From NCBI RefSeq assembly GCF_002741055.1, contig NZ_CP016809.1, forward strand, positions 6,116,501-6,180,500: a stretch of 64,000 nt of DNA, in the 5' to 3' direction. Shown in pieces: positions 51,858 to 61,703 of the stretch; within the stretch, counting starts at the first letter, position 1, and the number at the start of each line of letters is the position of its first letter. A program made the position numbers and the translations under genes. The stretch comes from Paenibacillus ihbetae. Its GTDB lineage: Bacteria; Bacillota; Bacilli; Paenibacillales; Paenibacillaceae. The notes beneath the pieces were generated by a model. It did no database searches. It had not been told where the DNA came from and saw nothing but the letters and a program-made list of their open reading frames with translations.

Positions 51858-52337
51858 ATGACGGCATACAGTCATGAGTATTGGATGAAGATGGCGGTTG
51901 AGGAAGCCTATCGTAACGTGGAGCAAGCCGAAGGAGGGCCATTCGGGGCGATTGTGGTCAAGGATGGCAAGGTGATCGGCAAAGGGCGAAATCTCGTCAC
52001 AGCACTAAACGAGCCGACGGCACATGCTGAAGTTCAGGCGATTCGCGAAGCCTGCAACCATCTGCAGAGCTTCCAGCTGACCGGATGCGTAATCTACACC
52101 AGCTGCGAGCCTTGCCCGATGTGCCTGGGGGCTATCTATTGGTCCAGGCCGGATGCGGTTTATTATGCAAGCACGAAGAAGGATGCTGCCAATATCGGGT
52201 TTGACGATCATTTCATCTATGAAGAGATCGCAAAGCCTATGGAACAGCGTTCCATCCCGATGATGCTGCTTCAGCCGCCTGATTACTTGCTGCCTTTTCA
52301 AGCATGGTCTTCTGCCGAACGAAAAATCGAATATTAA
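51858..52337 (+). CDS. guaD: Guanine deaminase
   Basis: The 159-residue protein matches the Bacillus cytidine-deaminase-fold GuaD. Zinc is held by His56 in PTAHAEVQAIR, with catalytic Glu58, and Cys86/Cys89 in SCEPCPMCLGAIYW. The C-terminal GFDDHFIYEEI and PFQAW segments are characteristic. It converts guanine to xanthine and ammonia for purine and nitrogen recycling. The start follows GGAAGGGAG. It may share the control region holding the tandem operators at 51616. Confidence 0.93.
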   Translation: MTAYSHEYWMKMAVEEAYRNVEQAEGGPFGAIVVKDGKVIGKGRNLVTALNEPTAHAEVQAIREACNHLQSFQLTGCVIYTSCEPCPMCLGAIYWSRPDAVYYASTKKDAANIGFDDHFIYEEIAKPMEQRSIPMMLLQPPDYLLPFQAWSSAERKIEY

Positions 52338-52430
52338 GGGTTGCTTATTGCGCGGACCGATTCTCTGAAGTGCCTATTCACAGCGTTCCGTGTTGATACT
52401 CAGCAGCAGCCCTGAACAAAATAACAAAGG

Positions 52431-52455
52431 ACCGGGCTCCCTAAGGGAACCCGGT
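52431..52455. terminator. Terminator between guaD and the NAT gene
   Basis: ACCGGG-TCCCT / AGGGA-CCCGGT stem between converging genes, with little T-run. Confidence 0.7.
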
Positions 52456-52521
52456 TGTCATGAACGAGGCCGTCAAATAACCTCTAAGTATGAAGCCCGT
52501 GCGTTTATAGTAAAAGACGGA

Positions 52522-53316
52522 TTATTGCCTCATTTGATCAGTAATTTTGATTCCAAAATAAGTATGCAGAGCATCCTCAAACTCCCGTTCAGACCTCGGC
52601 TTGAAGGTGTGGACCCCGCCGCTCGTAAAAATCCGGAATTCCTCGCCTTCTACGGTGTTTCGTCCTTCCGCTGTCCGCATGGAGATTCTTACGAATTTGT
52701 TGAACGGCGAATCAGGGGCATGCTCGCACCAATACGAGGTGGTGATGAAGTCTTGCGGCAGATTGGGTTCTTCGGTAAAGGAGAAGACGGATTCCCAGCC
52801 GCCTTGCTTCTGCTGCTCCAGCATCCAGCCGTAGTCGGTATTCGCCCGAAGGCGGTAGGTCTCGTCGCCCTGCACCTGTTCTAGACCGTCGACCAGCTCC
52901 AGCGGCTGACGGGGACCCGCTCCACCTACGCCGACATCAGCAATAAAACGCTGATCCCCGATGGTTACCTGCAGAACCTGATGCCGCCTTTTCGGAGGTG
53001 TTAGCGATTCTCCTTGCCAAAAGCGCCCGAAATAATGGGTTACTTTAAACCCAAGCTCTTGCAGCAGCCACCCGAATAGTGCGTTGAGTTCGAAGCAATA
53101 TCCTCCGCGCCGCCGGTTCACGATTTTATCATAGAGCGCCGGAATCTCGAGGGAGATCGGTACATGTGCTAGGATATCCAGGTTCTCATAGGGAACCGAA
53201 TGCACATGCTGCTCCTGCAATCTGGCCAGCGTATAGGCGCTTTCGACGATCGGGCCGGAATAGCCGATTCGCTCCAGATATTTTGTTGCGCTAAGGGTTT
53301 CCGTTGTTGTGTTCAA
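52522..53316 (-). CDS. Arylamine N-acetyltransferase
   Basis: The 264-residue enzyme moves acetyl groups from acetyl-CoA to arylamines or hydrazines through a Cys-His-Asp triad: Cys74 in RRGGYCFELN, His112 in RRHQVL and Asp127 in FIADVGVG. Length and fold match the NAT family. The start is a TTG (MNTTTE). It is divergent from the YcdB-like gene. Confidence 0.92.
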   Translation of the reverse strand: MNTTTETLSATKYLERIGYSGPIVESAYTLARLQEQHVHSVPYENLDILAHVPISLEIPALYDKIVNRRRGGYCFELNALFGWLLQELGFKVTHYFGRFWQGESLTPPKRRHQVLQVTIGDQRFIADVGVGGAGPRQPLELVDGLEQVQGDETYRLRANTDYGWMLEQQKQGGWESVFSFTEEPNLPQDFITTSYWCEHAPDSPFNKFVRISMRTAEGRNTVEGEEFRIFTSGGVHTFKPRSEREFEDALHTYFGIKITDQMRQ

Positions 53317-53437
53317 GGTATCACCGCATCTCTATTATTTTTGAGCTTGATCGATCCAAGATATTTCTCATTATATACTATTCTTGAAGGATGGAAATGA
53401 AGACCCATGGAAAAAGGAATGGAAAGGGGGCGCACCT

Positions 53438-55045
53438 ATGGCACTTGAAGAATCGGCGCTGCTGGCTGCAGCAAAGGCGGTTGTCGATATCCCTGAGCAT
53501 TATCGGCTGGTCATGGCGGATCATACACCGAAGGGCGAAGCACCGAGGGAGTGTGCTTACATATGGGAGGATCCACGCAGCGAAGACAACAATATCGAGA
53601 TCTCGCTATCCCTTGAAACAGGATGTTTAATGAGTTTATATATCCGAACCGGGAAAGAGGCTGGGCCTTCGGGCGAAGCCTCTAAGGAGGCTGCAAGAGC
53701 TGTGGCTAATGCCTTTGTGCAGGAACACCTTCCGGGGCATGAACGGTTCACCCGGGTCCGGATCGACGAGACCGATCACGTGTACACCATCAAATACCGA
53801 ATGGAAGTCGGCGGACTGGAAGTGCCGGTTACCGGTTGTACGCTACGGATCGGCCGGGATATGCGGGTCGTTCGTTACCGGAACGAAACGCCCCCGGTGA
53901 GGTTGCCGGAATGGCCTGCCGAGAGGATAAGCCCGGATGCGGCAAGACGAACAATGATACAGGAGCTGTGCTTGGTTCCCGTCATTGCTGCATTGTATCC
54001 GGGCGATAATGAAACGACAGCGGACACGATGGAGCATCGTCTCGTTTATGAGCCGGTTACGATTCATCGTAAGTATGATGCGGTGTCCGGCAAGCCTTTG
54101 CAAAATCTTCTGCATGCGCTGTATCCGCCGAGCCGTCCCGTCAGCGAGTTCAACTGGAGCGGACCTAACGTTCAGGATGATGCGATGAAACCGGACAAGT
54201 CTGCGGGATATCGTGGGAATGTTTCGATCAATAACATGGATTTCAATGATTGGAATGCAGCCCAGCGTTATTGGGAGACCGTGTTGAGGATTGATCCTTT
54301 GTTATATGCATTAGGGGAGCGCAAGGATGACGGTGAACAATTGTATCTCTTCTACACTGAGCGGAAGTCGACGGAAGAACGGACTAGCGGCGACCAAGAG
54401 GATCCGCTCTCCGTGGACGGATATATGTCGAGAAGATGGGGGAAGGCCGTAAACAGGCTGAATGCATCGCATATGCTCCAAATCGAGATTTCCACGGGGC
54501 AGCTTGTTAGTTATTACACTAAAATGAAACCGGATCATATGAGGAAACCATCGTTAACCCGTGCGGAGTGCTGGGAGAAAGCGCAGCAATTCCTTCATCA
54601 GTGCTGTCCTGAGTACGCGAAATATTTGCAGTTGGTGCTGGAAGAGGAAGAAGAGAAGGACCCTGACCGGGAGTTTTTCCATCTCCTGTTGTTTATCGGT
54701 CCCTACCGTGTACGCCTGGAAGGCGTAACGATCAGTATATGCCGTATCACCGGTCATGTTCTAATGTATCGCGGGGTGTCCATCGAGAAGATTCGGGAGC
54801 TTGAACAGAATCCCTTCATCGCGAAGATCAGCGAACAAGAGGCGTCGAGAAAAGTGGAGGAGCGGCTGGAAGTGTCAATGCGCTGGTACTATGACGGAGA
54901 TGACCATTCAGGGCGCTATCGGCTGATCTATGAGCCTGCTGTGAAGCGAAGGAGAGCTGTGGACGGGACCGAAAAGGCGGCCACACTCCAGTATATTGAT
55001 GCGGTATCGGGAGAACTGATCTGGAGGCCGGATTTGAAATCTTAA
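53438..55045 (+). CDS. YcdB/YcdC-like protein (DUF4901 repeats)
   Basis: The product is about 535 residues, with the ATG at 53438 after GGAAAGGGGG; the frame reaches back to 53384. It shows two copies of a PepSY/YcdB-like unit, each with a helix rich in Ala/Glu (EASKEAARAVANAFVQEHL; TRAECWEKAQQFLHQC), a beta hairpin and a closing segment VSGKPL or VSGELIW. There is no signal peptide. Bacillus YcdB/YcdC are uncharacterised, and a role in protease inhibition or the envelope is only suggested for PepSY folds. Confidence 0.68.
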   Translation: MALEESALLAAAKAVVDIPEHYRLVMADHTPKGEAPRECAYIWEDPRSEDNNIEISLSLETGCLMSLYIRTGKEAGPSGEASKEAARAVANAFVQEHLPGHERFTRVRIDETDHVYTIKYRMEVGGLEVPVTGCTLRIGRDMRVVRYRNETPPVRLPEWPAERISPDAARRTMIQELCLVPVIAALYPGDNETTADTMEHRLVYEPVTIHRKYDAVSGKPLQNLLHALYPPSRPVSEFNWSGPNVQDDAMKPDKSAGYRGNVSINNMDFNDWNAAQRYWETVLRIDPLLYALGERKDDGEQLYLFYTERKSTEERTSGDQEDPLSVDGYMSRRWGKAVNRLNASHMLQIEISTGQLVSYYTKMKPDHMRKPSLTRAECWEKAQQFLHQCCPEYAKYLQLVLEEEEEKDPDREFFHLLLFIGPYRVRLEGVTISICRITGHVLMYRGVSIEKIRELEQNPFIAKISEQEASRKVEERLEVSMRWYYDGDDHSGRYRLIYEPAVKRRRAVDGTEKAATLQYIDAVSGELIWRPDLKS

Positions 55046-55121
55046 TGTCTGCACATTGAGCCGGAGCTTTGAGCCACTGAACTTCATAATATGATGCAAG
55101 AAAAAAATAACGTTACCCAAT

Positions 55122-55164
55122 AAGGGATCCCGTGCGCCGCAATGTCGGCGTATGGGATCCCTTT
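55122..55164. terminator. Two-way hairpin between YcdB-like gene and gcvPB
   Basis: AAGGGATCCC / GGGATCCCTT perfect stem with inner CGCCG/CGGCG pairing, between converging genes. 55165-55285 holds nothing else. Confidence 0.75.
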
Positions 55165-55285
55165 GATCATGCATATATAGGTTGTGAGCTGCGACTGGCC
55201 TGTCGCTACATTCCCGCAATCAGGATGAAAGCTGATGCTGGATGCCGAAGAGTTCTTGCTCGTTTCCTTTCTGATGCTGCCGCAA

Positions 55286-56743
55286 TTAACCGCACGTACA
55301 ATTGAGCACCGGTTTGCGTGCAGCCGTCGTTTCGTCAAGACGCTTTACGACGGTGGTGTGCGGCGCGTTCTTAACCAGCTCCGGATCGGTCTGTGCCTCC
55401 TTGGCGATTTGGATCATCGTATCGATGAAGCCGTCAAGCGTTTCCTTGCTTTCCGTCTCCGTCGGCTCGATCATGATGCACTCCTCAACGTTCAGCGGGA
55501 AGTAGATGGTCGGCGGATGGTAGCCGAAATCCAGCAAACGCTTGGCTACGTCCAGCGTCCGAACGCCATACTCCTTCAGCTTCCTGCCGGACAGCACGAA
55601 TTCATGCTTGCAGAGGCCCGGGTAAGCAACCTCGTAATAAGGCGCCAGACGATGCATCATGTAATTCGCATTGAGGACGGCCAGCTCGGATACACGCCGC
55701 AATCCTTCCGGACCGTAGGTTCGGATATACGTATAAGCGCGAACAAGTATGCCGAAGTTGCCGTAGAAGGCTTTGACCCGCCCGATGGATTGCGGACGGT
55801 CGTAATCCCAATAATACGTGCCGTCATCCCGTTTGGAGACGACCGGCTTCGGCAGGAACGGAATCAGCTTGCTCTTGACCCCCACAGGGCCTGCGCCGGG
55901 ACCGCCGCCGCCGTGCGGGGTGCTCATTGTTTTGTGAAGGTTGAGATGGACGACGTCAAATCCCATATCACCCGGGCGCGTAATGCCCATGATCGCGTTG
56001 GAATTGGCTCCGTCATAGTAGAGCAGGCCGCCTGCTTCGTGCACGATTTCGGCGATTTCCACGATCTGCTCCTCGAACAGGCCGAGGGTGCTTGGATTGG
56101 TCAGCATCAGCGCTGCGGTATCTTCGCCTACGACTGCGCGCAGCGCCTCAAGATCGACCATGCCGCGCTCGTTGGATTTTATGGTAATGGTCTCATAGCC
56201 GGCAACGGTAGCGCTGGCCGGATTCGTGCCGTGGGAGGAATCGGGAACGATGACTTTTGTGCGCTTCTCGCCGCGGCTTTCGTGGTATGCCCGGATCAGC
56301 ATCAGCCCCGTCCACTCCCCGTGAGCGCCGGCTGCGGGCTGAAGCGTAACCTGATCCATGCCGGTCAGCGCGGCCAAATCATGCTGCAGCGTATAGAGAA
56401 GCTCCAGCGCGCCTTGGATGCTTTCTTCAGGCTGATAGGGATGGATTTTGGCGAACCCCGCGAAACGTGCCACGTCCTCATTAATTTTCGGATTGTATTT
56501 CATCGTACAAGAGCCGAGCGGATAGAAGCCGTTATCGATGCCGAAGTTTCTTCGCGACAGCTCGGTATAATGACGGATGACATCGACCTCATAGACCTCC
56601 GGCAGCTCGGCCGGCTGGCTGCGAAGCAGATGCTCCGGAATCAATGAGGCTGCATCCGTCTCCGGTACGTCGCATTCGGGGAGCGAATAGGCGACACGGC
56701 CCGGCTTGCTGAGTTCAAATATCAATGCTTTATCCGGTTTCAT
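55286..56743 (-). CDS. gcvPB: Glycine dehydrogenase (decarboxylating) subunit 2
   Basis: This 485-residue subunit of the P-protein binds PLP at Lys271 in [18 protein letters not shown]. With GcvPA it decarboxylates glycine and loads the aminomethyl group on lipoyl-GcvH. The start [14 protein letters not shown] and [12 protein letters not shown] segment are characteristic. It overlaps gcvPA by four bases and is last in the gcvT-gcvPA-gcvPB operon, under the glycine riboswitch at 59245-59535. Confidence 0.97.
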   Translation of the reverse strand: MKPDKALIFELSKPGRVAYSLPECDVPETDAASLIPEHLLRSQPAELPEVYEVDVIRHYTELSRRNFGIDNGFYPLGSCTMKYNPKINEDVARFAGFAKIHPYQPEESIQGALELLYTLQHDLAALTGMDQVTLQPAAGAHGEWTGLMLIRAYHESRGEKRTKVIVPDSSHGTNPASATVAGYETITIKSNERGMVDLEALRAVVGEDTAALMLTNPSTLGLFEEQIVEIAEIVHEAGGLLYYDGANSNAIMGITRPGDMGFDVVHLNLHKTMSTPHGGGGPGAGPVGVKSKLIPFLPKPVVSKRDDGTYYWDYDRPQSIGRVKAFYGNFGILVRAYTYIRTYGPEGLRRVSELAVLNANYMMHRLAPYYEVAYPGLCKHEFVLSGRKLKEYGVRTLDVAKRLLDFGYHPPTIYFPLNVEECIMIEPTETESKETLDGFIDTMIQIAKEAQTDPELVKNAPHTTVVKRLDETTAARKPVLNCTCG

Positions 56744-58089
56744 ACGATCGCCTCCAATTCATCGATAAATCGGTCGATTTCTTCCTTCGTCCGCCGTTCG
56801 GTAACGGCGATCAGCATGCACCCTTGCAGCTCGGGGTAGGCGGCTCCGAGATCATATCCGCCAATAAAGCCGGCCGCAAGGAGCCTCCGATTAACGGCGT
56901 TTATGTCCGTTCCCTCCGGCAGCTGCACCACGAATTCGTTGAAGAACGGCGCGCTGAACGGAAGGGAGAGTGAACCTTTGGCAGCACGATCCGCTGCATA
57001 GTGGGATTTGCGAACATTCAAGAGTGCGGCTTCCTGCATCCCCGCTTTCCCCATCGTGGACATGTATACCGAGGCGCAGAGAGCGAGCAGCGCCTGATTG
57101 GAGCAAATATTCGACGTTGCTTTCTCGCGGCGGATATGCTGCTCGCGTGCTTGCAGCGTCAATACGAATCCCCGCTTGCCGTCCTTATCGACGGTCTGTC
57201 CGACAATCCGTCCGGGAATGCGGCGCATGAGCGGCTCGGAGACCGCGAAGAAACCGCACGTCGGCCCGCCGAGAGAGGCCGGGATGCCGAGCGGCTGGGC
57301 ATCGCCGACGACGATATCGGCCCCGATGCCCCCCGGCGATTCCAACAAGCCTAGCGAGAGCGGGTTCACGCTCATGACGAGCAGTGCTTTATGCTGGTGA
57401 ACCTTAGGCTCGATGGCCTTCACATCCTCGATGCATCCGAAGAAATTCGGCGACTGGAGCAGGACGGCGGCCGTTTCGTCCGTGATCGCGGCAGCAAGCG
57501 CCGCTTGGTCGGTCACGCCGTTCACGCATCCGATCTCGATGATCTCCAGACCCAAGCCATGGGCGGATGTGAGCAGAATCTCGCGGGCTTCCGGATGGAC
57601 GGCGCGGGAAACGATGATTTTGCTTCGTTTCGTGGCGCCGCTGGCAAGAGCCGCAGCTTCAGCCAGTGCGGTAGAGCCGTCATACATGCTGGCATTCGCC
57701 ACTTTCATGCCGGTCAGCTCGCAGATATAGGATTGAAATTCGAATATGGCCTGCAGCTCGCCCTGGCTGATTTCCGGCTGGTACGGCGTGTAGGCGGTAT
57801 AAAATTCCGAGCGGGAAATGACGTGGTTCAGCACGACGGGAATATGATGATCGTACAAGCCGGCGCCCAGAAAGCTGGTGTAGCGGTCAAAGTCGGCGTT
57901 GCGGTCCGAAAGGGCACGCATATGCTTCAGCAGCTCAGGTTCGCTCATTCGCTCCGACATGGGCAGAACGCCGTTATAACGGATGGCCGCTGGGATGTCG
58001 ACAAACAGATCCTCGATCGATTTCGCGCCGATCACGGCAAGCATGTCGGCTTGATCCTGATCGGTCATAGGCAAATAGCGATGCTTCAT
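56740..58089 (-). CDS. gcvPA: Glycine dehydrogenase (decarboxylating) subunit 1
   Basis: The 449-residue N-terminal half of the split P-protein ([47 protein letters not shown]) pairs with GcvPB. The split form is usual in Bacilli. The gene overlaps gcvT and gcvPB by four bases at each end (ATGA), so the operon is tightly coupled. Confidence 0.97.
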   Translation of the reverse strand: MKHRYLPMTDQDQADMLAVIGAKSIEDLFVDIPAAIRYNGVLPMSERMSEPELLKHMRALSDRNADFDRYTSFLGAGLYDHHIPVVLNHVISRSEFYTAYTPYQPEISQGELQAIFEFQSYICELTGMKVANASMYDGSTALAEAAALASGATKRSKIIVSRAVHPEAREILLTSAHGLGLEIIEIGCVNGVTDQAALAAAITDETAAVLLQSPNFFGCIEDVKAIEPKVHQHKALLVMSVNPLSLGLLESPGGIGADIVVGDAQPLGIPASLGGPTCGFFAVSEPLMRRIPGRIVGQTVDKDGKRGFVLTLQAREQHIRREKATSNICSNQALLALCASVYMSTMGKAGMQEAALLNVRKSHYAADRAAKGSLSLPFSAPFFNEFVVQLPEGTDINAVNRRLLAAGFIGGYDLGAAYPELQGCMLIAVTERRTKEEIDRFIDELEAIV

Positions 58090-59204
58090 GTTAAGGCAGC
58101 TCCTCTTTTGTAGAATGGGGTTTTGGCGACTTTGGCCTTTAGCTTCTTCCCGCGAATTTCAACCCACACCTCGGATCCAAGCGCTGCATGGGCGCTGTCG
58201 ATAAGCGCAAGTCCCAGGCTGCGTTTCAGCGTAGGGGATTGCGTTCCGCTCGTTACTTCACCGATCGGATCACCGTTTTGGTCGTGAACCGTATAGTGAG
58301 AACGCGGGATGCCGCGGTCGATCATCTCGATGCCGACGAGCTTGCGGGCAACACCCTCTGTTTTTTGCCGAATCAGCTCTTCACGTCCAATAAAATCGCC
58401 TTTATCCAGCTTGACGAAAAATCCGAGGCCGGCTTCCAGCGGGGAAATGTCTGCCGATAGCTCCTGTCCGTAGAGCGGCAGCTTGGCTTCGAAACGGAGC
58501 GTGTCGCGAGCGCCGAGACCTGCGGGGACTAGTCCATGCGTCCGACCTGTGTCAAGCAGGCCTCTCCAAATGGCCGGAGCTTCGTTTGCGGTGCAGTATA
58601 TTTCATAACCATCCTCTCCGGTGTATCCCGTTCGGGAGACGAGGGCCTTGGAACCAAATACGTGAACATCCTGAATGAAATGAAAGGAAGGAAGGGATTG
58701 GAGTGTTTCGGCTTCCGGGACGGCTGCCGATATGATCGCTTCGGCAGCAGGACCCTGCAGCGCGATCAATGCCGTCTCAGCGGATATGTTACGGAGCTCG
58801 ATGTCGCCGAAACGATGATCTTGAAGCCAGGCAAAATCTTTGTCGATATTCGATGCATTGACAACGAGCATGTAGCGCGCGTCAGCCAGCTTATAGACGA
58901 GAAGATCATCCACAACTCCGCCGTTGTCGTTGCACAGCAAAGTATATTGGGCCTGGCCGACCGATAGCCGGGTCACGTCGTTTGTCGTCATCTTCTGGAG
59001 AAAGGCCTCGGCATCCGGACCGGCAACGAAAAATTCGCCCATATGGGAGACATCGAACAGTCCGGCATGCTTGCGAACGGCTTCATGCTCCTGAACGATG
59101 CCGGTAAATTGCACGGGCAGCTCCCAGCCGCCGAAGTCGATGCAGCGGACAGAAGGGAAATCGGAGTAAAGCGGGTAAAGCGGTGTGCGCAGTAATGAAC
59201 TCAT
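58086..59204 (-). CDS. gcvT: Aminomethyltransferase (T-protein of glycine cleavage)
   Basis: The 372-residue enzyme releases ammonia and forms methylene-tetrahydrofolate from the aminomethyl-lipoyl H-protein. Family motifs include [11 protein letters not shown], the folate-site region and [14 protein letters not shown]. The ATG at 59204 (AGGTGAAG upstream) gives the standard T-protein N-terminus; an upstream frame to 59348 only covers the riboswitch. It is the first gene of the minus-strand gcv operon. Confidence 0.97.
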   Translation of the reverse strand: MSSLLRTPLYPLYSDFPSVRCIDFGGWELPVQFTGIVQEHEAVRKHAGLFDVSHMGEFFVAGPDAEAFLQKMTTNDVTRLSVGQAQYTLLCNDNGGVVDDLLVYKLADARYMLVVNASNIDKDFAWLQDHRFGDIELRNISAETALIALQGPAAEAIISAAVPEAETLQSLPSFHFIQDVHVFGSKALVSRTGYTGEDGYEIYCTANEAPAIWRGLLDTGRTHGLVPAGLGARDTLRFEAKLPLYGQELSADISPLEAGLGFFVKLDKGDFIGREELIRQKTEGVARKLVGIEMIDRGIPRSHYTVHDQNGDPIGEVTSGTQSPTLKRSLGLALIDSAHAALGSEVWVEIRGKKLKAKVAKTPFYKRGAALT

Positions 59205-59244
59205 CTCTTCACCTCTTCGGATTGGTAGAAATGCGAGGGACATC

Positions 59245-59535
59245 AAAAAAGGACAGACAGAAGGGAAGCTAACAAGACGCGCTAAAACTAGCACGTTCGT
59301 TTCTTCGATCTTCTGCTCTGTCCTTTGTACCTGAGAGTTACCCCACATCTCATGATGTTCGTCGTTATGTAGAGCTCGTGTGAGTTTCCCCGTGGGTGAT
59401 TCTACACTGTAGAATGCTCTCCAGAGGTGCGTCCGGTAAAGGTCCTTTTGCCTGAGAGATTCACCGCAATCCAGCGGCTTACTCCTTCGGCGTTACCAGT
59501 CAAGCGGGGCTGACCGGTAATCTCTCCCGCTACCA
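59245..59535 (-). ncRNA. Tandem glycine riboswitch of the gcvT operon
   Basis: Read on the minus strand, aptamer 1 has GGGAGAGA, CCGAAGGAG, TCTCAGGCAAAAGGAC and CTCTGGAGAG. Aptamer 2 ends with ACTCTCAGGTACAAAGGACAGAG (59317-59339 region). A downstream GGACAGA / TCTGTCC pair followed by six T (about 59245) can form a terminator that competes with aptamer 2. Glycine binding to such tandem switches turns the operon on. Confidence 0.93.
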
Positions 59536-59591
59536 TCATTCGCCATATCTTGTTATGAAGTTGTTAACTTACCTGTGTCGTTCTTCTGATT

Positions 59592-59622
59592 ATTATAAAC
59601 GGCCTTCTCCATAATGTGTCAA
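59592..59622 (-). promoter_or_regulatory. Promoter of the gcvT riboswitch transcript
   Basis: On the minus strand TTGACA (59617-59622) and TATAAT (59592-59597) are 19 bp apart; TTTATA at 17 bp is an alternative -10. Confidence 0.6.
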
Positions 59623-59790
59623 CCATTATTTCAAGCTGAGATGCGAAATATCGGGGGTTTTGCCATAATCCCGAGGGAAACGACATCCCAGCAACAGAGA
59701 AGGGGAAAACGGGCAGTTCGCTTAAATTGGTATCGGTAGTAGCTGGAATCCATTCCCCGTGTTCTGAAAATAAAATTTCTGTCAGATATC

Positions 59791-59820
59791 TTGACATAAC
59801 GATAAGCCCTGATTTATTCT
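59791..59820 (+). promoter_or_regulatory. Promoter of the gcvH riboswitch transcript
   Basis: TTGACA (59791-59796) and TATTCT (59815-59820) are 18 bp apart, about 40 bp before the first aptamer. Confidence 0.6.
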
Positions 59821-59857
59821 GTGGGAGAATCACCCAACCGAATAAGCGGATGACGAT

Positions 59858-60097
59858 GGACGGGAGAGACCGCAACACAAGGCGCATGCAGCCTTTAGCG
59901 GCACCGAAGGAGCAACCCGTTAGCCCTGCCGGGATAACGAATAATCTCTCAGGTAAAAGTACCGCCATCTGACGCAGCTCTGGAGAGTGCGCAAGCCACC
60001 CAAGGGGAAAGACGGGACGATCGACCAGCGGTCCGTCATAAACTCTCAGGTACCGAGGACAGAGAGAAGGCGAAGGCCTTTTTTCGTCCTTTTTTTA
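59858..60097 (+). ncRNA. Tandem glycine riboswitch of gcvH
   Basis: Aptamer 1 has CGGGAGAGAC (59861), CACCGAAGGAGCAA, AATCTCTCAGGTAAAAG and CTCTGGAGAG. Aptamer 2 has GGAAAGACGGGACGATCGAC and AACTCTCAGGTACCGAGGAC. A terminator-like AGGAC / GTCCT pair with TTTTTTT (to about 60097) is the expression platform. The conserved core matches the minus-strand riboswitch, but the helices differ. Confidence 0.93.
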
Positions 60098-60142
60098 TAT
60101 ATTCACTTCATTATGATTCCAAAAGTAAAGGGTGTATCCGTA

Positions 60143-60532
60143 ATGAGCGAAATCAGAGAGAACTTGGTGTACAGCGACGACCATGAATGGGCTTTGAAGG
60201 TGGACGGCAATGTGGTGCGCGTGGGCATTTCCGATCATGCGCAATGCCAGCTTGGCGATATCGTATTCGTTGAGCTGCCAGAGCCGGGTACTGTTGTTAG
60301 CGCCGGAGACAGCATCGGCACGATTGAATCGGTGAAAACCGTATCGGAGCTGTATTGTCCGGTTCCCGGCAAAATTACGAAGATTAACGAAGCGCTGGAG
60401 GATCAGCCGGAGCTGGTAAACGGTGAACCCTATGAAGGCGGTTGGCTCGTTGAAGTTGAGGTGGATGGCGACGTGGAGGAAGCGCTTGGGAAGCTTCTCA
60501 GTGCTGATGCGTACCGAGCGAAGGTTGATTAA
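60143..60532 (+). CDS. gcvH: Glycine cleavage system H protein
   Basis: The 129-residue protein carries the lipoyl arm that shuttles the aminomethyl group between P and T proteins; the lipoylated Lys65 is in ESVKTVSE. The ATG at 60143 starts the standard H-protein MSEIRENLVYSDDHEW with AAAGGGTG upstream. It is separated from the gcvT operon and reads in the opposite direction, with its own riboswitch. A terminator follows. Confidence 0.97.
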   Translation: MSEIRENLVYSDDHEWALKVDGNVVRVGISDHAQCQLGDIVFVELPEPGTVVSAGDSIGTIESVKTVSELYCPVPGKITKINEALEDQPELVNGEPYEGGWLVEVEVDGDVEEALGKLLSADAYRAKVD

Positions 60533-60577
60533 ATGAAGTAAGCAAGGGTCCGCATTGATGGTGGACAGAATAGTTCA

Positions 60578-60637
60578 AGAAAAACAGCTGCGCGTTCGTA
60601 AAGCGAGACTTACGATCGACACAGCTGTTTTTTTTAT
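60578..60637. terminator. Terminator between gcvH and the EamA gene
   Basis: AAAACAGCTG / CAGCTGTTTT stem with an inner CGTAA/TTACG pair and eight T; the mirrored A-run serves the opposite strand. Confidence 0.88.
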
Positions 60638-60683
60638 GTCACTCGAAAGCGGGACAGCCGCCTTCATCCTTTATACCTTCATC

Positions 60684-61601
60684 CTATGCCGATGGCGTTC
60701 CGTATCTTCGTGCCCGCAGTCGGGAGCGGATGCCCCGCCACTGCATCAGGACGATCCCGAACAGGACCAGCATGCTGCCCAGGATCGAGTATTTCGTTAG
60801 GTGTTCTCCGTACATAAGCGCCCCGAGCCCTAATGCGACCATCGGGGAAATGAAGAGCCACGTCGATGGAAAGTAAGCATTTGTTGCCTTTAGCAGCCAG
60901 GCATACAGGCTGTGCGCGAGCATGGAGCCGACAGCCATAAGATATAGGACCGAACCGGCGGCAGGCCAGGATGACAGTTGCTCCAACGTCATTTGCTCCG
61001 TGAACAACGATAACAGCAGTAATGCGGCTCCTCCGTATAGCATTTGCACCGCATTCAGGGTGATCGGCGACACATCCGACAGATCGAAGGTGAGCTTGCG
61101 CGTAGCCAGGCTGCCGACAGCGTATGCGGCTTCGCCGATGAGAATCAGGATGCAGCTTAGAATCCATATGCCCTCATGCTCCAACACCAGTTTCGGCAGG
61201 ATTAGCACGCAGACACCCATGAAGCCGACGATACAGCCTATGTAGTCGCTGGGACTGCTTCCTTTTCTTAGGAACACGGCTTGGATGATCAGGATCATCA
61301 TCGGCCCCGTGGCGGACAAAATGGCAGCAAGACCCGAATCGACATGCTGCTCCGCCCAGTACAGCGTGGCAAAGGTCATAAACGTGCTGGTCATCCCGAT
61401 CAGCATGAATTCCTTGCGCGGGAGCAGGCGCAGACTGGCTTTACCCTTCCAATACATCCAGAGGAAGAGGAGCGCGCCTGCGAGTAAAAATCGTACCCCC
61501 GCCGAGAAGAACGGCGGAAGTCCGGCCTCGACGCCGATCTTGATGACGAGAAATGTTGTGCTGAAGATGGCGCACATTAGCAAATAGTTGAAAATAATCA
61601 T
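60684..61601 (-). CDS. EamA/DMT-family transporter
   Basis: The 305-residue protein has ten membrane helices in two EamA repeats (the first includes IFSTTFLVIKIGVEAGLPPFFSAGVR). It probably exports amino acids or metabolites. The ATG at 61601 follows AGGAGGAGG; the frame extends to 61715 without a site. It is divergent from a MocR regulator, a pairing common in Bacilli. Confidence 0.92.
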   Translation of the reverse strand: MIIFNYLLMCAIFSTTFLVIKIGVEAGLPPFFSAGVRFLLAGALLFLWMYWKGKASLRLLPRKEFMLIGMTSTFMTFATLYWAEQHVDSGLAAILSATGPMMILIIQAVFLRKGSSPSDYIGCIVGFMGVCVLILPKLVLEHEGIWILSCILILIGEAAYAVGSLATRKLTFDLSDVSPITLNAVQMLYGGAALLLLSLFTEQMTLEQLSSWPAAGSVLYLMAVGSMLAHSLYAWLLKATNAYFPSTWLFISPMVALGLGALMYGEHLTKYSILGSMLVLFGIVLMQWRGIRSRLRARRYGTPSA

Positions 61602-61638
61602 GGTACCTCCTCCTTTTTGTATACTATAATAGGAAGCT

Positions 61639-61670
61639 AATAGAACAGATCGGCAAGAAATAGAACAGAT
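61639..61670. promoter_or_regulatory. Direct-repeat operator of the MocR regulator
   Basis: AATAGAACAGAT occurs at 61639-61650 and again at 61659-61670, exactly 20 bp apart, between the divergent transporter and MocR genes. Directly repeated sites two helix turns apart are typical of MocR/GabR proteins. The transporter's likely -10 (minus strand, about 61623) adjoins them. Confidence 0.65.
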
Positions 61671-61703
61671 TGTCGTACTACACAGCGATCGGAGGAGGAG
61701 TGG

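Noticed and set aside
55235-56647. 470-residue plus-strand frame
   Set aside because: It is antisense to gcvPB, an unmistakable gene, with no start signals of its own.
59564-59968. Open frames across the space between the two gcv leaders
   Set aside because: They overlap promoters and the glycine riboswitches and show no protein-family features.
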